Positions 23,248-35,361 of a DNA stretch of 64,000 bases are shown one piece after another. The position numbers and the translations under genes are program-made. A model generated the notes under the pieces. That model was not told the DNA's origin. It searched no databases and saw only the letters and a program-made list of their open reading frames with translations. The stretch spans positions 55,531,632 through 55,595,631 of the forward strand of contig OX359246.1 of the NCBI GenBank assembly GCA_947179485.1. Reading direction: 5' to 3'. Every line of letters starts with the position of its first letter. Within the stretch, counting starts at the first letter, position 1. Source of the stretch: Allacma fusca (taxonomy: Eukaryota; Arthropoda; Collembola; Symphypleona; Sminthuridae).

Positions 23248-25852
23248 TCAGTTGTTTGCTACTGTTGGTTCTGGAAACCCATTATTTCTATATACTTCTG
23301 CTAGATATTTAGCGGATGCCCGAGGGATTCTTTTTCTCAGGGGATCATCAAGATCAACATAGTGTAGACCAAAGGATACTCTAAAGAAGTGCCAACGTAA
23401 TTAAAAACTTTTCGAAATAATAAATTTGGGAGGTTTTGGGGCGAATATAATTTTAAAATTATTTAATTAAATTACGTATGCCCAGCTGTCCATTCCCAAC
23501 TATCCAGTAGTGTCCATGCGCAGTAACCAGTCACATTGCATCCGTCTACGTTGATGGCTTTTAGAACCTCATTCAAATAGGCCTTGTAGTAGTAAAGCCT
23601 GCCGTAATCTTCAATAACCTCTCTTCCATCACTCCACCCATTTTCAGTAACGATGATTTCCGGATTTCCATACCTATCTTTAAAGAAGTTTAAAACACTA
23701 CGAATAGCCCAAGGAGTAAACTTCAACCACCAGGACTCAGCGGTCGGCCAGTCTGAATCGTGAAATCGGAAGTTATCCTGATCCGCATCGTAACCAACTT
23801 CAGAGCTACTGGAAAAGATGATCCTCTTTACATTATTTGGGGCATGTTCTGGAGTAGTCACTTTTTCGCAGGAGTAATGATTGAATCCAATAAAATCGAA
23901 TGATCCTGTAGTTAGTTCAGAAAACGACAAGTAATTATTAATAAGTATTTAAATAAAATTTCTTTCTTGACTGGTAGAAACTAAAACTACACCATACAGC
24001 TACGATAAAAGAAATAATTAAAGCGAAACATTACAGTAACCGATTCGAATTCCAAGTATACAGAATAAATTCTACGATATGGCATTAGGTTAGCCCTGAT
24101 ATAAGCATTTAATTCTCTAAAAATCACATTCACAAATTTCAAAGTAAAACTGAAATTACCTTTGATTTTGGCCTTCCATTCGTCGTCAAAATCTGGGAGT
24201 CTGGACACCGTCAAACCTTCGTTTTTACTTTTTTGATCAACAATCTCACGCATTAAGGGTGGATACTCTCCATATACAATTGGATGTGCAACGCAGCCTA
24301 GCTGTAATGAATTCAAAAAATTGAAACAAAATGATAAATACTAAAACTCCTTAATCCTAAATTATAATTTTCTAATAATTACGCCGACTGTAAAATTGTA
24401 ACAAAACAATTTCTACTGTTATATCGTTATCTGCTACAAAGGTTTCATTTGTTTTACGGCGTTACCTTAAATTGCCAGGCTCTTTCGGTTGCTGCCAAGT
24501 CCTCCTCAGAGTTTGGATCTGCGGGTTCCAATCCCCAGGAATCCAACGATATCCCAACTTTACCCCGTTGACTGACCTTAAATTCAGCTTCGTACATGCG
24601 ATAGGCGGCGGCATGAGCTTTCAACAAGTTGTGTACCACTTTGTAAACTGCCCCAGCATCATGAATAAATGGTGGATGAAGACCGATGTCATAAGATATT
24701 ACGGCATGAATCCTGTAAAAATATTAAATTACCTATTAGAATATATCTCAAAATGCGTATCTTTGTATCTATATGATTTATACTTTCAAACTTTTAAGTT
24801 ACCAAGGTTCATTAATCGTAATCCAATGTTTAACTCGATCACCGAAGCTTGCGAAGCAGACTCGAGCGAAATCCGTAAAAAGCATCACTAACTCTTCGGC
24901 CAACCAGTTAAATTTTTCGGCAATTGCTTGTGGCATATCCCAATGGTAAATTGTTGCCAAGGGCACAATCCCATTCTCTAGGAGCGCATCTATTAACCTG
25001 TTGTAGTAATCAACTCCTGCTTGGTTAATTTCCGATGCATCCCCGTTCGGAAGGATTCTGGGCCAGCTAATGGAGAATCGGTATACGTTCGCCTGCATAT
25101 ATTATTATCTTATTTATAAAGGAAGAAATAAATATTAAACCGTAGTGTTATTATATTTGTACATAAAACAAGCATTTTTACATTTCCCGGAAAACAATTT
25201 AATCTGACAGGCATATTTGGGATTGAAATGTCAAAATGCAGTCGTATCGCTTAATCTTGAAGGACCAGTAATTAAGTTTGGTACCGTCTGAAGATGCTGC
25301 TATGGTCTAAAAACAAAATTCTTACATTAAATTATTTTCCTAGCGAAACAAAAACAGCACTCACTCCGAGATCCTTAAGGACTTGGACGTCATCCAGGTA
25401 ACGACTGTAGGAATCACAACCTTCATTCCCACTTGACCTGTCATCAATTTTTTCCGGCATGGTCCGTACCACATGATCCCACATACTTTCCCCTTTACCT
25501 GATCACCAGACAAAAATACACCGAAGCTCTAATAATCCAACAGTGTTTTAATTTCAATTCGAAATGTTCATAAATCAAATGTTACCATCAGCATTCCAGC
25601 CACCTTCTACTTGAAATGCGGCTGTGGCTGCTCCGAGCAGGAATCCTTTTGGGAACTGTCCATACAAAAAGGTTGGAAGCTTCTCAGGGTCTTCAATTCT
25701 GTTTTGACAGGATAATAAGAATTTTTAAAAAAATATTTACACCTAAACTAAAATAATTCTTGATAAGGAAGATCATATATTTACTTTGCTGTAAAAGTTT
25801 TGGAGTACTCTTCATCCCTTCCTGCCTTAAATTCTGACCCTCCGGCAGACAT
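23248..25852 (-). CDS. glycoside hydrolase family 1: beta-glucosidase / myrosinase-like
   Basis: Eight exons read 25852-25785, 25698-25586, 25498-25365, 25092-24803, 24712-24466, 24301-24160, 23905-23476, 23380-23248 (1557 nt, 518 aa; all phases match). GH1 enzymes hydrolyse beta-glucosides by a double-displacement mechanism. Landmarks in order: [20 protein letters not shown] (N-terminal signature), [20 protein letters not shown] with the acid/base Glu at about 200, [15 protein letters not shown] with the nucleophile Glu at about 419, and [13 protein letters not shown]. The last exon ([17 protein letters not shown]... ending in VANN) completes the barrel. Length is normal for the family. The chosen Met sits directly after an acceptor-like ttccag, so a 5' exon with a signal peptide may be missing; these enzymes are usually secreted. 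Substrate cannot be told from sequence. Introns are short (60-270 bp). Confidence 0.93.
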
Positions 25853-28800
25853 CTGGAAGGAACACAAATTATTATTTATTTTCGGAAATTAAAATGCAAT
25901 CACAAATACAGATACCCGGGCATCACAGATACAAATTACTATAGGACATCCACTAAATTCAATACAAATACAAAATATTGTTATTAAATCACAGGCCTAA
26001 CTTTACCTTCCCTCAGCTATATGTACCTCCCTCTCAATGCCCCAGAATCTTTGGAATTCTCAGCTTTTGTAATTTTTGCAAGTCTGACTCAATAACAAAG
26101 TTCCAGCAGGCTTATTCAGTGTTAATGATACTCCAATTTGTGTCCAAGGTTCATGTATTTGCAGATGTAAAAATGAGTATGTTGGAGTTGTGCTTCATCC
26201 TGAGTTCATTTAATGACCTTGAGGAAGACCTGTGTAAAACATTGAGCTTCTCGTTTGACCAGAATTATCGCATCATTTTTATTCTTATTTAATACTTGGC
26301 TGTATGGATACACATGAGCTTTGCCTGTCAAAGTTATATTGTAGTTTGTTCCAAAGCTTGCAGAAATTATATGGAGGAAAAAACTATCCACCACTGTATA
26401 TGCATCCCAGATATTATTAAATACCGTCTGAAGGATTGGAAACCTTCAAAAGAAATAATTATAGAGGCAGAGGATGTATGAGACCTTGATGCGGGGATTC
26501 TTACACACAAATAAAAACACACACTGGTACTACCACGATGATGTCATGCATATGTATCTATTTATAAATCCTACTTTCATATAGTAGGGTTGAGCATATA
26601 TATACAATTAGTTATAATTAGCTATATAGGAGTAATGTTAGGGCAGAAAGGGTTACAGGATATCACATTGTGATAGCAAATGTAGCAAGACAAGATAACA
26701 CAGGCTTTGCAATAACTATGCTGTAGTGAGAGGCTTTATAATAAGCAAGGTTTATAGAAATTATACAGGCTAAAAGTCGGTGTCAATTTTTGGATTGGAA
26801 GCGTGGATACCCTTCTTTTCAGCAAATATTTTATGTTCAATCATTTTGTAATAAATAATTACAGCGTTGGGCTCTTTTGGGCAACATTACTAATGAAATG
26901 ATTGGTTTATTGTAACGTATTTGATTTGATGAGTATTATTGCTGTGACCTGTACTTAATAAATAAAATTACTATTGCTAGTATCTATTCCAGAGGAAGTC
27001 TATCTATGCAAGGAATAAATGTGACATTTGTAATTATTAAATGGATAATTTACACATATTAATGGTAACTACAATGTGAACTTATATCCTCGGCCTTACA
27101 AGTAATGAGACAATAACGTCGATGAAGGGGCAAAATGATACGTTTTTATGTAACATATGTACATAGATCGTATCGATGATATGCTTTTAGTAGTGGGGAG
27201 GTATATTGTATTGATTTACATAATTAAGACGGAATGACAGACTGATAGAAAAACTGGATTTAAAACAGAACGACCCCAAGTTGGACCCAACATTTTTGCT
27301 AGCTTAAGGAATTTAGCTTACGGGCCTTTGAATAATTGATGAAGGGGGAAGGAGCCTCAATTAAAATAATTGTTTGTAACGGCGTACCTACATATAGTAT
27401 GTGTGTAAAATATAAATGTAACCTCTAACTAAAATGTACACTATGACCATAGCTCCTATTGTCTTAACTGATTCAAAAAAAATAGCTGAAAGCAAGAAAG
27501 TGAAATTGAGAGCTGTGCTTGTTCCTGCGGAATTATATTCGAGTGTCAAAACCTAGCTGAACGTTTATTTCGTATGGAACTTTGTAACATAATTAAGAAA
27601 AGTAGTAATAAACGTAGCTCAAGTCCAGTTTCAGCTGTCACAAGTTCAAGCAAAGCTGGAGTCAACTTCTCAAATTTTGACATCATTCCCTTTTTAGTGT
27701 TCTCTCATCAAAAACTGGAAACCAGTATTGATATTTCAATCTCAAAGAAACTTTATCAAAGAAACTTGGAGCCACTCATGTAATATTTATAGTTAAGTAT
27801 TCTCATACATATGTTTATGGACATTTTATTTTAAAATGTTTTCCACGTGGAGGGAAGTTTCGGAGATTTCAAATTGAATAGATACAGAAATTAAAACAAT
27901 CGTTTGAGGAACTCAGGGTGTGGTTGTATTTGTCGCTCCCATCCAGTCGAATACTCCCATAATACCATCCTCCACTTCACTCTCGAAATAATTGATCTTG
28001 AATGCGTAGTTATTAGTTTTCATAGGGTTGAGGTTATGACTGCGTGAGAGCCATGCGAACGTGTCAAGAATAAATACTATTCCCAGCACGTACGCACAAT
28101 TACGGTCCAAAGAGTCACGGGAAATGTGAGCTCGTTAACAAGTCAGTGATTATCGTTTTTTAAAAGCATAAATGCTTTTGACGCCAAATAATGAAAATCC
28201 ATGAAATGCACCCAAAATTATTAATTAAAAATGAATAAACTTACATCCCTCATGAAGTACAATTAATGGCTTGCCAATATTATAGTTACTTTTGTTATTG
28301 GTAGGATTGAAATATTTAGTTCAAAAGGGAATATAACGAATATATAATTATATTTTAAAAAATGCTGTCGTGTAGATATCTGGCATGTTAGCAAATAACA
28401 AACCTGGGTTTAGATTCCCAGTTTCAAAGGAACTCATTGTTAGCGTAAGTATGTATGGAATGGAACGCAACCCTGAAAGAGCAATGCAGATCCATATGCC
28501 CAGGTCAATATCTCTAGCAAACATTCAAAAGAAGAATTGAGCATTGTTACAAATCGAATCGATAGTGTAAAGCCATTACACCTGCATAAAGGGAAGTAAA
28601 TCTGCTCTAACAATAGAGGAAAAGTAGAAAGAGCAATTTGCTCGAAACCTGCCCTGTCATGCGGAGGCACTTACCACTATACACTATCGAGGCAATGAAA
28701 CCTGTGCGAAAAAACAAAAAAGAACCCCCAAATACGATAACTTACGTTCATTCTAAAAAGAACTTGGAGATTCCCACAGTTCCACAACTTACTCTGAATA

Positions 28801-29044
28801 TGTGTTTGTGTGTATGTGTATATGGACACAGAATATGTCGGGAACTCTCTAATGTATGTAACCACAGTGGATATGACATTTGGAGAAAATGGATTAAGCT
28901 AAGCATGAATGAGATAAAAGTTTTCATGGTAAAAGCTGATGTCAGCATATTTTCTACTCTGGCTGTACATCAAGGCCCACAATGTACTCCCAAACATTCA
29001 CATGTCATCTTTCCCCGGAACCCGAGCACTTCTCAACACTCCTA

Positions 29045-29095
29045 CTCTCTCTCTCTCTCTCTCTCTTTTCTCTCTTTCTCTCTCTTTCTCTCTCC
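29045..29095. repeat. (CT)n-rich microsatellite
   Basis: CT repeat with TTTC interruptions, seen directly. Confidence 0.9.
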
Positions 29096-30874
29096 CTACT
29101 GTTACTTTCTCATCCACCATGTATACACTCCATGTTTATACTCCCAAACAGTCCCCGAGCCATCACATTCCAATAGAAAAACGTCTCCATTTCCTTCTCT
29201 TGAAAACATCTTCCGTCAGTCATGGTGACAGCAATCGCGGAAATGCTTTTGGATGTTTAAGACCAGGGAAGCTCTCTTTGCACGACAAGTGTGCAAATAA
29301 AATCTACTATTTTTCCGCTTCTTCTATTTACCCTACTTTCATTCCCTTCCTACGTAGTCTGTAGTAATACTACAATAGTTACACCCCTTGATATAGATAC
29401 TCATAACTGTAACACTTTCACGGAGTAACAAATCTCCATCTACCCACTCCACTTAAAGGGATAATCATCACAGTAATGAATTGTGAAAGGACCGTTCAAC
29501 GGTGGCACAGCTCCTGCTAAAGAGGCTAATCACGCTGTAAGTTTTCGCGAAAATCAATTCCCAATAAAAATGACAGGGAGAATCGGGGACCAAGGCCTGT
29601 CCTAGCTCAAGGTAACAGGTGTGCGGAATTATCTACATATATGTAGATATGCAAAAGGCACACTGAATAAGCTACCCTTGCAAAATGACATTGCTATATT
29701 TATATGTACCCCAAAAGCATTCCCTACTTTTTCACAAACAGTTTTCGAATCGACTGTGAAAATAGCTAAATTTCCTTTTCTATCTTAACATGGGTTGTGA
29801 AAAATAAATTAAAGAATAGTATTCCACCTCGGAATTGCATGGATAAGTACTCTAAGGGCTAAATTCTCATGGACCAAATAAACCACAAACTTATCCCTAC
29901 AGTAGCAAATGTGAGGAAGGATTGTAGTATAATCCTAACTCGTTATGGGGAAACTCAAGTGACTGTATATGCTAAGGTTCTTATCTCCCGTAGAAATAAT
30001 ATTTTGTAAAGGGCTTTGTGTCGACGACACACAAATAGAATATGTAGGTAGATACACACAGGGTAACTCAAAAGGATCCATTTTATTCAGCCCAACTGGC
30101 GGAAGTTGTCTTGAGTGTGGAAAATCTCTGCGGTCGGTACATTACTTCACATTTACTTCCCACTCCCTGATCCTCAGATGCTCCTTCAGTGGCTGTTTGG
30201 GGGGAGAGGGAGAGGAACACAGGTGAAATTGTTTCGGACTCTGTTGCTCTAAAGTAATTCTGAAAGATGAAACTCTAACCGCAGTAGTATACATAAGAAA
30301 GAATTATTTCCCCGAAGGAATCTCTCTAGCAAAAATAACACATTTACTGTGGATAGTGTGCATTTGTATCCACACGTACATATGTACATACATATGTAAT
30401 CTTCCCTATCATGAAGTATGTATCTATTTCGGGGGACTCCGAAATTCCCTGCCACAGTTCTGGTCTAACTCTGAAGGAGGGTGTATTGTTGTTACATCAA
30501 GAACTACAGAATATATGTACTACACCTACAACTACATATGTACTAGCATCATCTTATCATTATCTTACTAGCACAAGTTATCAAGGGGGAGGGGTTTATG
30601 GGACCAGGAAAACCACAAGGCTAAATATCAACTAATTCTTCCTTGCCATTTTGTGGATTTGATTAAATTCCCACAAATAATTACCCCTTGGTATATTGCA
30701 GGGAACAACACTCCAGAGTTTTCATTTCGCAAAAAAAAAACGTAATTCCTTCAATAGCAAGACTTGAGTCCATATGTGTGTATAGAACAGAAATTGTTAA
30801 AGATATTGCAAAAAATAAATGAGTACAAAGGTAAGGAAGTATATTGTTTTAGAGAATAAGTTCTTAGCCTTTCT

Positions 30875-30883
30875 TCTCCCTTT

Positions 30884-30938
<55 letters not shown>
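30875..30938. repeat. (CT)n microsatellite
   Basis: One of the longest CT tracts in the window. It ends 9 nt before a possible acceptor AG (ctgaacag) and could act as its polypyrimidine tract. Confidence 0.95.
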
Positions 30939-30941
<3 letters not shown>

Positions 30942-30947
30942 GAACAG

Positions 30948-31131
30948 TTGTGGTCATGACTCCGAACGGAAAGGCATACTGTAAAGTATGTGGCCAGCAC
31001 GTGGAACATCTGGCGTTCCTATGTATGAGCCCGCCTTGAAAGGGAAGGCTGCTTTTCAGGAGAGACTCTGGGCAGAGTATGGATGGAGCATCAAGAAAAA
31101 CCGAAATGATGCTCTGGGATTCCACATGTAG
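30948..31131 (+). CDS. candidate 3'-terminal exon(s), unknown
   Basis: Two readings are possible. One joins 30948-30985 to 31060-31131 over a 74-bp intron (aaa|gtatgt ... gcttttcag). The other is a single open frame from the ATG at 30988 to the TAG at 31129-31131 (47 aa). Both share the C-terminal residues ERLWAEYGWSIKKNRNDALG, which look like real protein. In the first reading the entry phase fits the donor after 22767, so these could be the last exons of the unknown + strand gene starting at 20881. I recognise no family. Confidence 0.25.
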
Positions 31132-32277
31132 TATCTTTCCACTTCCGCCGTAAAGCATGCGATATGAGTTACACTCAAACCCACATAACTTGCTTTTCGG
31201 GTCGAGAGGGAACGGGTCTATTGGGAACTCAAATGCCTTTTACCGCCTCCTTCCCTCTCCTTTTCCTTACTTTTTAGACCGGAGCCTTTTTCTCCCCAGT
31301 TCTCTCCATCCTTACTCCATATATAAGCATATAATTGTGTCAAAATGGACAAAATCACGAATCGATTGTACTGCACGAAGAGGAGAAAACTTTCAAAGGT
31401 TTGTATTCCGTCCGGGTGCTTTCGGGTGTATAACCAAATGACATTATCCGCTTTTATGCTCGCGCAAATTTCTTATTCAATTTGGATACACACAGGCCCA
31501 CATACATCCCGTTTCTTTTGTAGGGACTCCCAAAAATATTAAACCACAGAACAGTTCCGAGAGAGTATACGCCGGAAATAAATACAGGAGCATCCTCTTC
31601 TAATTAGTTTTTGGATCTGAAATATGTGAGCGAAATATGGGACGATATTAAACGATTTAATTTACCGGGTGAACCCGGGAAAAACTAGACATTATCAATT
31701 ATGCTTTTCATTATTGGAATTATTTGGATGCAGACTCTCTTATTACGAATATGCCTCCCATACACTTGAGTGTGTATGAAGTTATATAGTTTTGTAATAG
31801 ATACACTCACGTAATTATTTACTTTATATACAACTATGTACGTACATTAGTACGTTTTGGTAGTGTACAATTATTGTTGTTCAGATTTACTGTTACAGTA
31901 CAGAATAATTACTTACAATTCTGATCCCACAAAACATCAATAGGCATGACACGAATCTTCAGTGCTATCAGTACAGATTGTCCTCCGAAGTTCAATAATT
32001 AATGCTTGATTGGAGTATCTATCTATATATCATCCCTAGCTGAATATTTTAGGATTAGAATTAAATGTCTTAGAAAGTCTAGGAATAAATATTAAATTCT
32101 TTGATACTACACAAAATGAACTGAACACCCAAAGTGTTTACAATCAGTAGGAAGCAATCTTTAAGACATATCTTCACACCTTAATGAATCTCCTGCCTGT
32201 TATCAGTATGATACGATATGATATGACTTCCATTGAGAAACAACCACTTAAAAGGTCTTACTGTTCTTAATATTACC

Positions 32278-32302
32278 AATAATAATAATAATAATAATAA
32301 TT
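32278..32302. repeat. (AAT)n microsatellite
   Basis: Trinucleotide AAT repeat seen directly. Confidence 0.95.
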
Positions 32303-32575
32303 TAACAGTTGTTCAAGCAACCTTAAACTTTGGGGCTTGTTTGTGTCTCAACACGGAACTTGCTGTGTCAGCAATGAGGCAGTTCCAATATGAGGGTAGG
32401 AAAATGCTAATTTGGGTAATGACAGGAGAAATAATTATGATAAGACCATATCTGTGTCTGCTATCCGTAATATGTATAATACATAACAATAACATGTATC
32501 TGTAATGTGTAAATATGGTAAATGGATCTCATCTGACTCATTAAGGGCCCTGATTAGAGAGTAATTTACTCCTCG

Positions 32576-32582
32576 TATAAAA
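32576..32582 (+). promoter_or_regulatory. TATA box of the NPC2-like gene
   Basis: TATAAAA lies 74 bp upstream of the start codon, so transcription would begin near 32605 and leave a 5' UTR of about 45 nt. It is the clearest core promoter in the window. Confidence 0.55.
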
Positions 32583-32649
32583 ACCCGTGCTGACTTCTAA
32601 CTGGGTCTGATTCTGGGATATATTAACTGCTTGAACACAGCTTCTTACA

Positions 32650-32768
32650 ATGGAAACTTCCGTAGCTCTAACTTTAACCCTTGCCTTGGCTCTGGCACTG
32701 GTGCAAGGTGAAGTCGTCAGCAACACCAAATGCCCTTCAGTGAAAAGTAAGAAATATTATTTTGACAG

Positions 32769-32804
<36 letters not shown>

Positions 32805-33561
32805 TTTGTATTATTAGAAAATGATCCTTCAAAAAAGTAATTGAATCTCATCCTTTTAGCACTGAGCAATGTTACGGAAGTTCGCATCAGTCCGTGTCCA
32901 GAGCCTGGTAATGGAGCGGAGAGTCCCTGCCAGTTGCAGCGGGGAAGCACGGCCAGCATTTCCATTGACTTCACACCAGGTTACCTGCATGTCTAAATTT
33001 TAAAGGAAAAGGGATGGGTTGGAAGGCTAATGTACTTTCCGTAATTAGATTTGGAAATATCTCTGTAATCAAGGAATCAGAGGAATTTCCCTGAAATTGA
33101 AAGACAACTGGTTTTGATTTGTATTTGTCTCTGTTTACATAAACATATATGTACATACATAGATGAGGAGATTAGTAGACTGCGGGCAAGTTTGTCATGG
33201 ATGACGGTCGGCCTGGAATTACCTTTCCCTGGATTGGAACCCAATGCCTGCAATTCACTGACCACTGGTAAATGCCCCTTGAAATCCAATTCCCAGAATA
33301 TATGGACGGCCACGATCAAACTTTCCACAGCTTATCCTCTGGTATTAATTTCGTAATCTATTTAATCCATACATACATTATATGTAGCTTGGGTGTAGAT
33401 AGATACCTGACTGCCGCCGAAAGATTTTCTATCCATTGTTTTGATTCCCATAGGGAACTTACCCCCTCAAACTGAAAATCACGGATGGAGCCATAGTACC
33501 CAATGTGGTCCTCTGCGAGATATTCTCTGTTCAGCTAGTGGATGACAATTCCTGGTTTTAG
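32650..33561 (+). CDS. NPC2/MD-2-related lipid-recognition (ML domain) protein
   Basis: Four exons: 32650-32746, 32860-32979, 33163-33341, 33454-33561 (504 nt, 167 aa; phases agree). Residues 1-19 are a signal peptide (a run of Leu/Ala ending VQG). The rest is one ML domain with six cysteines in NPC2 order: TKC, SPCP, SPCQLQRGS, NAC, GKC, VLC. The PCQL.RG segment followed by SISIDFTP is the usual NPC2 signature. Such proteins bind sterols or other lipids. Arthropods have many secreted copies, some in chemosensory organs or haemolymph and some in lysosomes, and which applies here cannot be read from the sequence. The length is typical (about 150-170). A CT microsatellite fills part of intron 1. 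Confidence 0.93.
32770..32799. repeat. (CT)n microsatellite in intron 1 of the NPC2-like gene
   Basis: CT repeat seen directly. Confidence 0.9.
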
Positions 33562-33748
33562 TTTTTATGTAAGACCATAATATAAATAGCTATAGGTAGA
33601 TATACTGTACATACATATGCTCCCATGTAATTCTATGTATGAGCATGCACTTGTTTGCATAATTATATCTCCAGTAGTCCCGTGACAACACAAGTGTGGG
33701 GGAGCAGGTGCTGGGACTGTGTCTGTGTGATGCTTGTGAAAAACACGT

Positions 33749-33754
33749 AATAAA
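33749..33754 (+). terminator. candidate poly(A) signal of the NPC2-like gene
   Basis: AATAAA lies about 190 nt after the stop codon. Confidence 0.45.
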
Positions 33755-34260
33755 AACCAGGTTTAAGTTGTTATTCAACCCTGCATTATTAGCACGGCAG
33801 AGTCTCATGAAGGACAGGATGGATTTCAAGGTACATATTTTGTATTTATTCCCATAAAATCTCAGCCATATGATTCAGTGCCGGTCTGTAAGTATACATC
33901 CGAAAAATCATGACATAACAGGCTAATTCCGACCAAGTACATAAATATCAATATTTCAAGAGAGATTAGAAAGTATTAGAACTTTTGCTCACTTCAAAAT
34001 AGCATAAAATCTCTTATTCAAATATTATACAACGGAATGAGATGACAAATAAACCACGTCAAAATTCCCCCCTTGTCATTATTAACCATAATCCTTCCGT
34101 AAATCTTGAGATATTTTTCAGGGTTTAAGTTCCTCCAGCAATTATTTATATAGACACGAACATATAATTAGATATATTTGTAACTTGTAGCCAACTCAAG
34201 TTTCAAACTTAAACCGTTCACATTTCTCAAACGCACAGATGCACTCACATAATTACACAT

Positions 34261-34282
34261 ACACACACACACACACACACAC
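34261..34282. repeat. (CA)n microsatellite
   Basis: CA repeat seen directly. Confidence 0.9.
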
Positions 34283-35361
34283 GCATACACCAACAACACA
34301 TTATTATTGTTCCCACAATAGAGGTTATTCGTAATGATTTCACATATGGAAACAATTACCCCTTAATTTAATATTCAATGGAGTCACTTATATACCATAG
34401 GGTATAATAATTATTAAGAGTTTTTCTTTAAACGGAATTATTATTGATTTTAAGATCTTCATAAGATATCAGCGTATGTATCTATGTATAATTATGCATT
34501 TCCGAACTGTCAACCTACACTGGAACAGGTTTTGGAATAATTGGTTATTATAAATTAATTATTAATTATTGAGTTTACAGTAATATTTGATGGTTACATT
34601 GTCCTTATTATTGGATAGGAAAACTTTGATTGTATTTTCACTTTATGGTTTTTTTCCCCTTTTTGTTAAGAGGTTTTTGTCAAGAGAGATGATGATGCTA
34701 AAAACGTCAAAGGAATGATTTCAGTTCTTTTTTTTTTTTGGTAGATATTAGATATAATGTATTTAATGGTAATAATATTTTAGTTGAGTTTTTCGTTCAT
34801 TGAGTGTTGATCCAGGGGTTGATAGAGACTGACACTAGCACAAGCAATGACAATAAAGTTGGACAGTGAGGTGGAGAATCGATTGAGCACAGGTGACTTT
34901 GATGATCCTCAAGAGCACGTTGTAAAAACTGGGGGGATGCATCCCGGGAGATCCTGGGAAATGTTTTATGGAAATTGTACTAGTTAATTTTTTTTTCTAT
35001 AGTATTAAAAAACATACATAGTTTCAAGTAGTAGAATGTAATAAAATTATAGTTATATGTATCTATCTCATGCTCAGCTCATTATTCCCGGGAAATAGGC
35101 ATTGTTCCCCGGCTCTTGTCTGTACTGAAGGGAGAGGGCAATTCTCGTAATTTGTTGAGACAGCTCTTTTAAGGAGTAGAGAGTATAAGTGAAAGTGTAT
35201 CTACATACATACATGTATGAAAAAAAAGAAGGAACTTGGGAGAGAAGTTTCTCCAACAACTTTTACATTCTTATAGTTTAATAGTTTTTCCTCCACGTTC
35301 TCCTTCTCTTACCCCCAAAAGTAAATAGTCTCTTTTCAGCTCCACAGAGCTTTTTCAATTC

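Larger units (their letters stand above)
25853..32575. other. mostly non-coding interval
   Basis: AT-rich DNA between two unrelated genes, with CT tracts at 29.05 and 30.9 kb and an (AAT)n run at 32.28 kb. A - strand frame at 27913-28110 begins with a hydrophobic stretch (YVLGIVFILDTFAWL) and could be a leader exon of the GH1 gene, but I could not connect it. A + strand frame at 30988-31131 is discussed separately. Nothing else is supportable. Confidence 0.45.
33562..35361. other. intergenic region between two convergent genes
   Basis: The NPC2-like gene (+) and the beaten-path-like gene (-) end towards each other. The interval holds an AATAAA at 33749-33754 that fits as the NPC2-like poly(A) signal, a (CA)n tract at 34261-34282, and otherwise AT-rich DNA with no coding signal. 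Confidence 0.6.

Noticed and set aside
24472..24891. 139-codon + strand frame
   Set aside because: It is the antisense shadow of GH1 exons on the - strand.
27913..28110. - strand frame with a hydrophobic leader, possible signal-peptide exon of the GH1 gene
   Set aside because: It lies 2 kb upstream and no donor in the right phase could be fixed. It ends in its own stop.
28638..29228. 196-codon + strand frame
   Set aside because: Much of its length is translated CT microsatellite (Ser/Leu runs). The rest shows no motif and overlaps frames in other phases.
30751..31158. 135-codon - strand frame
   Set aside because: Its Arg/Glu run is the translated CT tract, and the opposite strand reads better in the remaining part.
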